From Vallitaleaceae bacterium (GTDB lineage Bacteria > Bacillota > Clostridia > Lachnospirales > Vallitaleaceae), in contig JAOZKH010000004.1 in assembly GCA_029935405.1 (NCBI GenBank), positions 5,299 to 52,033 of the forward strand: a stretch of 46,735 bases of DNA. The letters are read 5' to 3'. Both the position numbers and the translations under genes were made by a program. The notes below the pieces were generated by a model. It saw only the letters and a program-made list of their open reading frames with translations. It was not told the origin of the DNA and did no database searches. Shown here one piece after another: positions 7,026 through 14,755 of this stretch (its first letter is position 1; every line of letters starts with the position of its first letter).

Positions 7026-8408
7026 ATGCCCAAAGCAATTGTTAAGACGATTATATTAGTCGCATTAGTTGTATTAAGTATTTATCAAATAGCTATGTTA
7101 TGGTTTGATTACCCGTCAGACCGTAACTTTTTTTATAGTATTATTGATTCGGAAAGTTCTTTAACAGAACCAAATGAAAATGAAGGATTTGAGTTGTTTT
7201 ATCCTATTCGCGTGGCTACGTATCAAGGCATTAGCAGTAATTATGAATTAATGGAGCTAAGTAGTAACGATGGAGTAGATATTGCTGCTAATGGATTGGC
7301 AGTTATTCGTAGAGCGTTTATTAAAGGCCGTCATGACAATGAGTATATTAGAGAAGAAGAATTATGGGACAAGCAGCATGTGCTACTTGAGTTACCTTTT
7401 ACATTTGAATATAAAATAATTAATAACAATTTGAATGTTGATAGTTCTTGGCTTACTGAAACAATGAGCTTTGATAGGGTATATATATACCCTGCTCAAT
7501 TTGCAGATGAGTATATGAAGGTGATATTTGCTGATAAAACCCTTGATAAACGTTTTGCATGTACTATTTTGATTGATGATATAAAAGTGCTTAATGAAGC
7601 TATGGTAAAGTATAATGACCAAGATAATACTATAGGTAAGGCAACTAATAAGATATTATATGCTTCAACTAAGCAAAAGCACCTTAATATGTTTAACGAA
7701 GATCTGCTATTGCCGATTAATGGTCAATATTATGACTTGCTTAAAAACTTATATGGAGATATGTATTTTTACGATGGAATTAAACGTAATAAAGAAGCAA
7801 TTGAAGAATTTGTAAACTATTTTTTTGCAAATCCTGAAGTGGCATGGAATACTGAAACGTCGGAAGTAATTAGATTTGGTGACTTAGAAGTAGTGGTGAG
7901 TTATGATGATACAGGGTTGTTTGTCTATGAATTAATAGAAGAAATGGACATAAAGGAAACTTCTCTTAATAATGCATATGTAGTTGCTAGTGAATTTTTA
8001 AAGCGAGATACCATATTAAATCAAATAGAATATGAATTAGCTGGGTATCAAGTGAATGATGAAGGTGTTACATACTATTATGATTATTATTATAGAGGAA
8101 TACCAATTATATTTGGGAATATGTACAAAGATTATGGGCAATATTATCCTATGGAAATAACAGTAAATAGTAGTACGGTTAAGTCTTATAAAAGGCTACT
8201 ATGGAAATCGCAGGAAGTGGTTATTCAAGGGAATCCTTTTGAAGTAAGGTATCAAAAACCATTGGATTTTCTATTGTCTATAGAAGGTAATGATGTGAAA
8301 ATTGATAAAATGTACTTAGGTTATTATAATCTTACAATAAGTGATGGAGCATACTTGCAATGGATTATTGAACTTCCAAACGGAAGGAGAGCCTATGAAT
8401 TGGAATAA
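7026..8408 (+). CDS. yycH: YycH-like regulator of WalK
   Basis: This 460-residue protein has one N-terminal membrane helix (about 5-25, ending in LWFDYPS) and a large extracellular part, as in YycH, which binds WalK in the membrane and tunes its activity. The frame is open from GTG 7017, but AGAAGGTG lies six bases before ATG 7026, so this later start is chosen. Position (downstream of walK, before a yycI-like gene), topology and length (YycH is about 430-460) support the call; the sequence itself is poorly conserved in this family. The stop overlaps the next gene by 14 bases, implying translational coupling. Confidence 0.65.
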   Translation: MPKAIVKTIILVALVVLSIYQIAMLWFDYPSDRNFFYSIIDSESSLTEPNENEGFELFYPIRVATYQGISSNYELMELSSNDGVDIAANGLAVIRRAFIKGRHDNEYIREEELWDKQHVLLELPFTFEYKIINNNLNVDSSWLTETMSFDRVYIYPAQFADEYMKVIFADKTLDKRFACTILIDDIKVLNEAMVKYNDQDNTIGKATNKILYASTKQKHLNMFNEDLLLPINGQYYDLLKNLYGDMYFYDGIKRNKEAIEEFVNYFFANPEVAWNTETSEVIRFGDLEVVVSYDDTGLFVYELIEEMDIKETSLNNAYVVASEFLKRDTILNQIEYELAGYQVNDEGVTYYYDYYYRGIPIIFGNMYKDYGQYYPMEITVNSSTVKSYKRLLWKSQEVVIQGNPFEVRYQKPLDFLLSIEGNDVKIDKMYLGYYNLTISDGAYLQWIIELPNGRRAYELE

Positions 8409-9294
8409 AGTTATAAATGTATTTATACTTATTTTTATAGTTGTTAATATGCTTCTTTTTGCATATCAAAAATCTTATGAGAGCAAAAAATATACATTAC
8501 CAGATGAAAAGAATGCCCAACTCCAGACAACGCTTAACAATAAAGGTATAATTATATATGATTTTAATGCTAAGTATTACCCCATGTATCAACTTCAGTT
8601 AAATGTACCTCAGAATGATAAGGAACAAATTGTTAATAATATACTTATTGAAAACTACCGAATTCAAATAGATCCTACGACTTTGGGCGAACGAGTTTAC
8701 ACTGAAGATGAGTCTTTGATATTTTATGTTGGGGAACAGGAAGGGTATATATATTACAATAGTGAAAATTCACATTATATACCAGAAGATATGACGATAG
8801 ATAATGTTTATAAAGTAATTGATGAATTTGCAAAGGACTTATTTGGTGATGATATTAATATGGTTGTGACTCACCGAACAAGTATCGAAGATACTTCTGA
8901 CAGAGGTTATAGAATAGAAATGAACGAAGTGTTTGGTAGTGATAACAATGTTGTGTTTCAATCAGTAATAAAACTTCACATTACTGAAAAGGGAATAAAA
9001 GAAGCATTAGCGGTACGTTATATACCAGTGGATTATATAGGTGATATTCGTAATATATATCCCTTTGATGAGGCGTTATATAGTTTGATGTACTTTATTG
9101 AAGATGAACGTAAAACCAATGTATTAGAAGAGAATCAAGAAAAAATAATTAGAAATATAGAAGTAGGATATTACTTCGTTGATTTAGATAGTAAAAGACT
9201 ATCTTATCAACTAGACCCTCACTATCGTATTATATTTAAAAATGGTGAAACCTATTATGTTAATGCTTATACAAACATAGTTATTAAGCCATAG
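8395..9294 (+). CDS. yycI: YycI-like regulator of WalK
   Basis: This 299-residue bitopic protein has a membrane helix at about 7-25 (VFILIFIVVNMLLFAYQ) and an extracellular domain, matching YycI in size and topology. YycI pairs with YycH to control WalK. ATG 8395 is chosen because AAGGAGA precedes it by four bases; the frame extends further upstream inside yycH without a binding site. It overlaps the preceding gene by 14 bases. No yycJ (walJ) metallo-hydrolase or htrA-like gene follows, unlike in Bacillus; murA comes next after a new promoter. Confidence 0.65.
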   Translation: MNWNKVINVFILIFIVVNMLLFAYQKSYESKKYTLPDEKNAQLQTTLNNKGIIIYDFNAKYYPMYQLQLNVPQNDKEQIVNNILIENYRIQIDPTTLGERVYTEDESLIFYVGEQEGYIYYNSENSHYIPEDMTIDNVYKVIDEFAKDLFGDDINMVVTHRTSIEDTSDRGYRIEMNEVFGSDNNVVFQSVIKLHITEKGIKEALAVRYIPVDYIGDIRNIYPFDEALYSLMYFIEDERKTNVLEENQEKIIRNIEVGYYFVDLDSKRLSYQLDPHYRIIFKNGETYYVNAYTNIVIKP

Positions 9295-9322
9295 TAGAGT
9301 AGCGTTTGGCGTGTTTAACTTG

Positions 9323-9351
9323 TTGATTTAGAGAGCAATCTATGTTATACT
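9323..9351 (+). promoter_or_regulatory. Sigma-A promoter for murA
   Basis: TTGATT (9323-9328), a 17-base spacer and TATACT (9346-9351), about 70 bases before the murA start. This separates murA transcription from the wal operon. Confidence 0.6.
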
Positions 9352-9419
9352 CACTTTGGTCTGTAAAAGAGGCTAAAAAATTTGATTAAATATGTCGGAA
9401 ACGGCTTTGAGGTGTATAG

Positions 9420-10706
9420 ATGGATCAATTGATTATTAATGGAGGCAATGCCCTTCATGGACGAGTTGAAGTTAGTGGAGCTAAAAATGCCGCTCTTGGA
9501 ATTATTGCAGCAGCATTATTAGCAGATGGTATAAGTACAATAGAGAATGTCCCTTGCGTTAATGATGTTCGTGTTTTAATAGAATCAATACAGGATTTAG
9601 GTGTTAAAGTAGAATATTTAGATCAACATACTATTAAAATTGACAGTACAAAAGTTGATAAATTAGTAGTTGATTATGAGCATATCAATAAAATCAGAGC
9701 ATCTTATTACTTATTAGGTGCACTACTTGGAAGATTCAATCATTCAGAAGTTGCAATGCCTGGGGGATGTAATATTGGACAGCGTCCGATAGATCAACAT
9801 ATTAAGGGTTTTGAGGCACTTGGAGCAACTGTTGATTTAGAACATGGAATGGTAAAAGTTACTGCAAACAAACTAATAGGAACTAATATTTATTTAGATG
9901 TAGTTAGTGTAGGTGCTACAATTAATATTATGATGGCAGCTTGTATGGCAGAAGGTGTAACACATATTGAAAACCCAGCTAAAGAGCCGCATATTGTTGA
10001 TGTTGCTAATTATTTGAATTCAATGGGTGCTGATATTAAAGGTGCTGGTACAGATTTGATAAAAATTCATGGTGTTAAAGGAATGCATGGTTCTGAATAC
10101 ACTATAATTCCTGATCAGATTGAAGCAGGAACATATATGATTGCTGCTGCAATTACTGGTGGAGACGTAACTGTTGGAAATTTAATTCCTAAGCATATGG
10201 AAGCTATTTCTGCAAAGATGCAGGAGATGGGTGTTGTTATTACTGAGGAACTTGATACCCTTAGAGTTACAGCAAAACATCCTCTAAAAGGAATTAATGT
10301 TAAGACATTACCCTATCCAGGATTTCCGACTGATATGCAACCTCAAATGACAGCGCTTTTATCTATTGCAGAAGGAACTGGAGTAATAACAGAAAGTATC
10401 TTTGAAAACAGATTTTCTTATGTAGATGAGTTGAGCCGTATGGGTGTTAATATTAAAGTGGAAGGCAATACAGCCATTGTAACAGGTGTGACGGAATTAG
10501 AAGGTGCAAAAGTGTCTGCAACTGACTTAAGAGCAGGTGCGGCTCTCGTACTAGCGGGTTTATTTGCTAATGGTGAAACGATTGTCAATCATGTTGACTA
10601 TATTGATAGAGGTTATGAATTTATTGAGAATAAGTTAAAAGCTCTTGGTGCCGATATTGTTAGAAAAACAGACAATATGGATAAATCAATGTTTAAAGTT
10701 GTATAA
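9420..10706 (+). CDS. murA: UDP-N-acetylglucosamine 1-carboxyvinyltransferase MurA
   Basis: Cytoplasmic enzyme that transfers enolpyruvate from PEP to UDP-GlcNAc, the first committed step of peptidoglycan synthesis. The 428 residues cover the full family length. K22-N23 in SGAKNAALG and the catalytic cysteine C117 in [10 protein letters not shown] are present, so the enzyme should be fosfomycin-sensitive in principle. [13 protein letters not shown] near the C-terminus is also typical. GAGGTG precedes the ATG. It has its own promoter after the wal genes. The mazG gene follows after 47 bases. Confidence 0.95.
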   Translation: MDQLIINGGNALHGRVEVSGAKNAALGIIAAALLADGISTIENVPCVNDVRVLIESIQDLGVKVEYLDQHTIKIDSTKVDKLVVDYEHINKIRASYYLLGALLGRFNHSEVAMPGGCNIGQRPIDQHIKGFEALGATVDLEHGMVKVTANKLIGTNIYLDVVSVGATINIMMAACMAEGVTHIENPAKEPHIVDVANYLNSMGADIKGAGTDLIKIHGVKGMHGSEYTIIPDQIEAGTYMIAAAITGGDVTVGNLIPKHMEAISAKMQEMGVVITEELDTLRVTAKHPLKGINVKTLPYPGFPTDMQPQMTALLSIAEGTGVITESIFENRFSYVDELSRMGVNIKVEGNTAIVTGVTELEGAKVSATDLRAGAALVLAGLFANGETIVNHVDYIDRGYEFIENKLKALGADIVRKTDNMDKSMFKVV

Positions 10707-10753
10707 TAAAGCGTAAATAAATAATCAAATCTTAAGGAGATTATACGAGAAAT

Positions 10754-11539
10754 ATGGATATGTCATATACATTTAGTCAATTGCTTGATATAATAAAAGT
10801 TCTTCGGAGTGATAATGGATGTCCATGGGATAGAGAACAAACTCATGATTCTATTAAGAATGACACCCTCGAAGAGGTATATGAACTTATTGATGCAATT
10901 AATAATAAAGATGACGAAAATATAATTGAAGAACTTGGAGATTTGCTTTTACATGTTGTTTTTCACAGTCAAATTGGTGCAGATGAAGGACGATTTACCA
11001 ATGAAGATGTTCTTGAGAGCATTATAACCAAAATGATACGTAGACATCCACATGTTTTTGCAACTGAAGTTGCTAATAATTCAGATGAAGTTTTAAAACA
11101 GTGGGATGAAATCAAAAAAGTAGAAAAAAATCACAAAACTCATACTCAAGTTTTGAGGAGTGTGCCAAAAGCAATGCCGGCATTAATGCGTGCATCAAAA
11201 GTGGGTAAAAAAGCATCAAAAGTTGGATTTGATTTTGAGAATAAAAAGCAATTGATAGACAAATTACAAGAGGAACTAGATGAGACAAAAAAAGCATTAA
11301 AAACAGGTGATTTGGTGCATTTGCAGGAGGAAATTGGTGATTTGTTGTTCCAAATCGTTAATATATCCAGATTTTTTGAAATAAATCCTGAAAATGCCTT
11401 GACAAATGCAACAGAAAAGTTTATAAATAGATTTGAGGGAATTGAAAAGCTAACTTTAGTTGATGGTCTTAATCTTAGCGATTTAACCCTAGAACAAATG
11501 GATGGATACTGGAATATAGTTAAACAACATAATGTTTAA
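10754..11539 (+). CDS. mazG: MazG nucleoside triphosphate pyrophosphohydrolase
   Basis: A 261-residue enzyme that hydrolyses (d)NTPs to the monophosphate and pyrophosphate, cleaning the nucleotide pool. It has the two tandem MazG domains of full-length members. Metal-binding EExxE/ExxD-type motifs appear as EEVYELIDAI and EELGDLLLHVVFH in the first, and as EELDETKKAL and EEIGDLLFQIVN in the second. The signature NGCPWDREQTH occurs near the N-terminus. AAGGAGA lies about 14 bases before ATG 10754, which is long, but no better start exists. The HU gene follows closely, as in many Firmicutes. Confidence 0.93.
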   Translation: MDMSYTFSQLLDIIKVLRSDNGCPWDREQTHDSIKNDTLEEVYELIDAINNKDDENIIEELGDLLLHVVFHSQIGADEGRFTNEDVLESIITKMIRRHPHVFATEVANNSDEVLKQWDEIKKVEKNHKTHTQVLRSVPKAMPALMRASKVGKKASKVGFDFENKKQLIDKLQEELDETKKALKTGDLVHLQEEIGDLLFQIVNISRFFEINPENALTNATEKFINRFEGIEKLTLVDGLNLSDLTLEQMDGYWNIVKQHNV

Positions 11540-11570
11540 TATAATCAAACAAAATTTCGAGGAGGAACGT

Positions 11571-11846
11571 ATGAACAAATCAGAATTAGTGAGCGCAATG
11601 GCAGCAAAAACAGAATTAAGTAAAAAGGATGCAGAGAAAACTTTAAAAGCATTTATCGATGTAGTAACAGATGAATTAGCAGCAGGTGGAAAAGTTCAAT
11701 TAGTTGGATTCGGTACATTTGAAGTTAGCGAAAGATCAGCAAGAACTGGTAGAAACCCTCAAACTGGTAAAGAGATGAAAATTCCTGCTTCAAAAGCACC
11801 AAAATTTAAATCTGGAAAAGCTTTAAAAGAAGCTGTTAATAAGTAA
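11571..11846 (+). CDS. hup: HU-family nucleoid DNA-binding protein
   Basis: A 91-residue histone-like protein that bends and compacts DNA as a dimer. It begins MNKSELVSAMA, and the DNA-contacting arm GRNPQTGKEMKIPASKAPKF and the preceding VGFGTFEV are intact. An in-frame upstream extension exists, but GAGGAGG ends five bases before ATG 11571, which fixes the start. A strong terminator follows 15 bases after the stop, so it ends a transcription unit that may begin at murA. Confidence 0.95.
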   Translation: MNKSELVSAMAAKTELSKKDAEKTLKAFIDVVTDELAAGGKVQLVGFGTFEVSERSARTGRNPQTGKEMKIPASKAPKFKSGKALKEAVNK

Positions 11847-11860
11847 TATAATCTAACGAT

Positions 11861-11893
11861 AAAAAAAGTCTGCATACATATGCAGACTTTTTT
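11861..11893 (+). terminator. Rho-independent terminator after the HU gene
   Basis: A-run, then AAGTCTGCATA-CA-TATGCAGACTT (11866-11889) and a T-run; near-perfect palindrome, probably active on both strands. Confidence 0.9.
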
Positions 11894-11916
11894 GAGTATA
11901 AGTAGAGGTGAAAAGA

Positions 11917-12156
11917 ATGAGACTTGACAAGTTTTTAAAGGTATCAAGATTAATTAAGCGACGTACGGTTGCTAACGATGCTTGTGATGCAGGCAGAGTA
12001 ACGGTAAATGATAGAGTTGCGAAGGCGTCTGTAAAGGTGTCTGAAGGTGATGTTATAGAAATTTCCTTTGGAAATAATAATGTAAAAGTTCAGATAGAAG
12101 CTATTAAAGATACAACTAAAAAAGAAGATGCAAAAGATATGTATAAGTATATTTAG
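11917..12156 (+). CDS. rqcP: RqcP (YabO) S4-domain ribosome quality control protein
   Basis: A 79-residue S4 RNA-binding protein. It starts MRLDKFLKVSRLIKRR and has the S4 signature region around AGRVTVND. In Bacillus, RqcP works with RqcH to add alanine tails on stalled 50S subunits. GTG 11908 is in frame, but AGAGGTG lies six bases before ATG 11917, which is preferred. Its place between HU and divIC is the standard Firmicutes order. The sporulation genes yabP and yabQ, which often follow it, are missing here; a hairpin repeat occupies the gap. Confidence 0.9.
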   Translation: MRLDKFLKVSRLIKRRTVANDACDAGRVTVNDRVAKASVKVSEGDVIEISFGNNNVKVQIEAIKDTTKKEDAKDMYKYI

Positions 12157-12212
12157 AAAACAGTCAAAAAGTGCTATACTATTATTGATAATTACCGATA
12201 TATAAAATGATG

Positions 12213-12329
12213 GTTAAGGTGTCAAAACTAAGTATCTCTAATTCTACCACTATATGTAGTACTCGGTTGAAGACTCCAAGCATACATATAGTGGTAGAAA
12301 GTTCAACTATATAGTTTTGACACCTTAAC
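12213..12329. repeat. 117-bp TIR hairpin repeat, MITE-like
   Basis: Perfect 18-bp terminal inverted repeats (12213-12230 and 12312-12329, outer GTTAAGGTGTCAAAACTA) enclose a second perfect 17-bp inverted repeat (12242-12258 and 12283-12299). TTAA occurs at both ends (12214-12217, 12325-12328). ATGGTTAAGG is directly repeated at 12210-12219 and 12332-12341. There is no coding frame. A decayed relative lies at 1357-1412. The structure fits a non-autonomous transposable element or a mobile RNA-hairpin repeat family. Confidence 0.75.
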
Positions 12330-12340
12330 TAATGGTTAAG

Positions 12341-12409
12341 GAAGTTTCGTAATTGTACATGAATATAACCAAATATGGTTAATTGTACATGAAGAGTATG
12401 AGAAACTTC
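12341..12409. repeat. Second short repeat/palindrome cluster before divIC
   Basis: GAAGTTTC (12341-12348) and GAAACTTC (12402-12409) are inverted. Between them, the direct repeat AATTGTACATGAA occurs at 12351-12363 and 12381-12393, flanking the hairpin TAACCA-AATA-TGGTTA (12366-12381). It directly abuts the 117-bp repeat and may be part of the divIC control region or another repeat remnant. Confidence 0.45.
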
Positions 12410-12438
12410 ATAATGAATATAGGATATGGCGGTGTAAT

Positions 12439-12723
12439 ATGAATAAGAAGAGGCATAAATCCATATACTTTCTTATGTTTGTCTTAGCGTTGCTGATAGG
12501 AGTTGTTTTTTTTCAAATGTTATCAGCAAGTGCGAAAAAGGTGTATAAAGAGAAAGAATTAGTAGCATTACAAGAAGAATTAATTAATGAAAAAGAGAAA
12601 CATATTAAGCTTGAAGAGGATAAATTATATATTCAGACAGACGAGTTTATCATAAAAAAAGCCAGAGAAGAATTCAATCTTATACAGGATGGAGAAATAA
12701 TTTTTATAAAAGAAGATGAGTAG
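12439..12723 (+). CDS. divIC: DivIC/FtsB-like septum formation initiator
   Basis: A 94-residue bitopic division protein: basic N-terminus, one membrane helix (about 9-28), then a coiled coil (about 35-65, KEKELVALQEEL) and a short C-terminal domain. This is the DivIC/FtsB layout; the protein forms a complex with FtsL and DivIB at the septum. GCGGTG lies upstream of the ATG. Its order relative to rqcP and tilS matches other Clostridia, except that spoIIE does not follow. A terminator starts two bases after the stop. Confidence 0.85.
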   Translation: MNKKRHKSIYFLMFVLALLIGVVFFQMLSASAKKVYKEKELVALQEELINEKEKHIKLEEDKLYIQTDEFIIKKAREEFNLIQDGEIIFIKEDE

Positions 12724-12725
12724 GT

Positions 12726-12758
12726 GAGATTTAACTTTGTTGTTAAGTCTCTTTTTTT
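12726..12758 (+). terminator. Rho-independent terminator between divIC and tilS
   Basis: A 10-bp stem GAGATTTAAC/GTTAAGTCTC (one T-G pair), six-base loop, and seven T's. It fills the 48-base gap, starting two bases after the divIC stop and ending 13 bases before the tilS ATG. No evident promoter lies between, so it may work as an attenuator. Confidence 0.8.
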
Positions 12759-12771
12759 CAGAAAGGCTATT

Positions 12772-14214
12772 ATGGATAAGAAATTAAAAACGATTAAAAA
12801 TTTTATAAAAACCTATGATTTAATAATGTCTAAAGATAAAATTATTGTTGGTTTATCAGGTGGCGCAGATAGTGTTGCCCTTTTGATTATTCTAGATATG
12901 CTTTATAAAAGCAGCGAAGTGAAATTATATCCTATATATGTGCATCATCAGTTAAGAGATGATGCGGATTTAGATATCTCTTTTTGTAAAGAATTGTGTA
13001 ATAGATTATCTCTTGAATTAAAGGTAGTATATGTTGACGTTAAAGGAGAAGTTAATAGATCAAAAAAATCTGTCGAAGAAGTTGCTAGAGATCTTAGATA
13101 TAATGCATTTAATAATTATTCGCTAGAGGTTAAGGCTAATAAAATAGCAGTTGCTCATCACATGGATGATCAAGCTGAAACGATTATTCATAGAATAATT
13201 CGTGGGAGTGGGACATTAGGACTTTCAGGTATGAAACCTCTTAATAAAATGATAATTAGACCACTTCTTGCAGTTAGTAAAAAAGATTTGTATGAAATTC
13301 TTGAAACGAAAGAACAGAATTTTATGGAAGATTATACGAATGCGCTAAATGATTATACCAGAAATAAAATTCGTAATCAGTTAATTCCGCTTCTTAAAGA
13401 TGAGTATAATGAAAATATTATTGTTGCAATTAATAGACTAGGACAAATACTTAGAGATGAAGATGATTATATGGAACAAGAATCAGCGAAAATATTTAAA
13501 TTGGCAATGATTTGTGAAACATCAACTAAAATCATTTTTGATATTAATGTGTTATTAGATGTTCACAAGGCCATGCTAAATAGAGTTTTGAGATATGGTA
13601 TTAAGAGATTAAAAGGCGATTTGAAAAATATAGAATTTGCTCATATACAAAGAATTATTAATTTAATTATGAAACAATCGGGAAAAGAAGTTCCAATTGT
13701 AAAAAATTATATTGCAAAAAAAGAATATAGCCAATTGATAATTATGAATAATTCAGAATCAAATAAAACATCTCAAAAGTATAGTATTCTTCTTGACAGG
13801 ATGCCAATTAAAGGGTATATTCAAAATGCTAATATTGCCTTTAGCGCAAAAGTATATAGTAGAGATGAGTATAACGATTTATTAAAATATAAAAATTCTT
13901 TTAAAAAAACACAAAACGTATACACTAAATGGTTTGACTATGATAAAATAGAGACTAATTTAGTTCTTAGAACAAGAAATACTAGTGATCGTATTCAAAT
14001 TAATAGAAACGGAGACACAAAGACACTAAAAAAGTATTTTAGTGACGAGAAAATTTCAAGTTCTATAAGAGAAGAAATTCCTCTGTTGGCAAAAGGTAGT
14101 GAATTACTTTGGATTGTCGGACATAGAGTGAGTACTAAATACAATGTTGATAAAGACACTAAATGTGTCTTAGAAGTGAATTTGATCAAGGAGGACGAAT
14201 GTGGCAAAAATTGA
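12772..14214 (+). CDS. tilS: tRNA(Ile)-lysidine synthetase TilS
   Basis: A 480-residue enzyme that converts C34 of tRNA-Ile(CAU) to lysidine with ATP and lysine, essential for AUA decoding, which matters in this AT-rich genome. The PP-loop SGGADS sits at residues 29-34, followed by HHQLRDDAD and AHHMDDQAET, both typical of TilS. The C-terminal substrate-binding domain is present (full length). A GTG in frame at 12724 would place the terminator stem in coding sequence; GAAAGG before ATG 12772 marks the true start. The stop overlaps hpt by 14 bases. Confidence 0.92.
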   Translation: MDKKLKTIKNFIKTYDLIMSKDKIIVGLSGGADSVALLIILDMLYKSSEVKLYPIYVHHQLRDDADLDISFCKELCNRLSLELKVVYVDVKGEVNRSKKSVEEVARDLRYNAFNNYSLEVKANKIAVAHHMDDQAETIIHRIIRGSGTLGLSGMKPLNKMIIRPLLAVSKKDLYEILETKEQNFMEDYTNALNDYTRNKIRNQLIPLLKDEYNENIIVAINRLGQILRDEDDYMEQESAKIFKLAMICETSTKIIFDINVLLDVHKAMLNRVLRYGIKRLKGDLKNIEFAHIQRIINLIMKQSGKEVPIVKNYIAKKEYSQLIIMNNSESNKTSQKYSILLDRMPIKGYIQNANIAFSAKVYSRDEYNDLLKYKNSFKKTQNVYTKWFDYDKIETNLVLRTRNTSDRIQINRNGDTKTLKKYFSDEKISSSIREEIPLLAKGSELLWIVGHRVSTKYNVDKDTKCVLEVNLIKEDECGKN

Positions 14215-14725
14215 GGTATTGATTTCAGAAGAGGATCTAATAAAACGTATTAAGGAACTGGGAGTAGAAATCTCAGAAGACTATAAGGATAAAGAAATCA
14301 GCATGATATGCGTACTTAAAGGTGGGGTTATGTTTATGACTGACCTAGCAAAAGAAATAAAACCTTTAATGTCAATGGGGTTCATGGCGATATCAAGTTA
14401 CGGGAATCAAACATCTAGTAGCGGAATCGTAAAAATCGAAAAGGATTTAGATGAACCTATTGAAGGTAAAGATGTATTGATTGTTGAAGATATTATAGAT
14501 TCAGGTAGAACACTAAATTATCTGATTAAAGTATTAAAAGATAGAAATCCAAATAGTGTTAAGATAGTTACATTGTTAGATAAGCCAGACCGCCGTATTA
14601 TGAATGTCGATGTTGAGTATGTTGGATTTACAATTCCAGATGAATTTGTATTAGGATATGGTCTTGATTATTTACAAAATTATAGAAATTTACCTTACAT
14701 AGGAATTATGAAAGGTTTAGAGTAG
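14201..14725 (+). CDS. hpt: Hypoxanthine phosphoribosyltransferase
   Basis: A 174-residue purine salvage enzyme forming IMP/GMP from hypoxanthine/guanine and PRPP. The PRPP loop is VEDIIDSGRTLNYL; VLKGGVMFMTDL and VGFTIPDEFVLGYGLDY are further family motifs. Translation begins at GTG 14201 with AAGGAGGA six bases upstream inside tilS; the ATG two bases earlier gives only a seven-codon frame. The tilS-hpt-ftsH order is conserved in Firmicutes, where Hpt and TilS can also regulate ftsH. Confidence 0.93.
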   Translation: MAKIEVLISEEDLIKRIKELGVEISEDYKDKEISMICVLKGGVMFMTDLAKEIKPLMSMGFMAISSYGNQTSSSGIVKIEKDLDEPIEGKDVLIVEDIIDSGRTLNYLIKVLKDRNPNSVKIVTLLDKPDRRIMNVDVEYVGFTIPDEFVLGYGLDYLQNYRNLPYIGIMKGLE

Positions 14726-14755
14726 TCATAGACTACTTATAGAAAGGAGATACGT

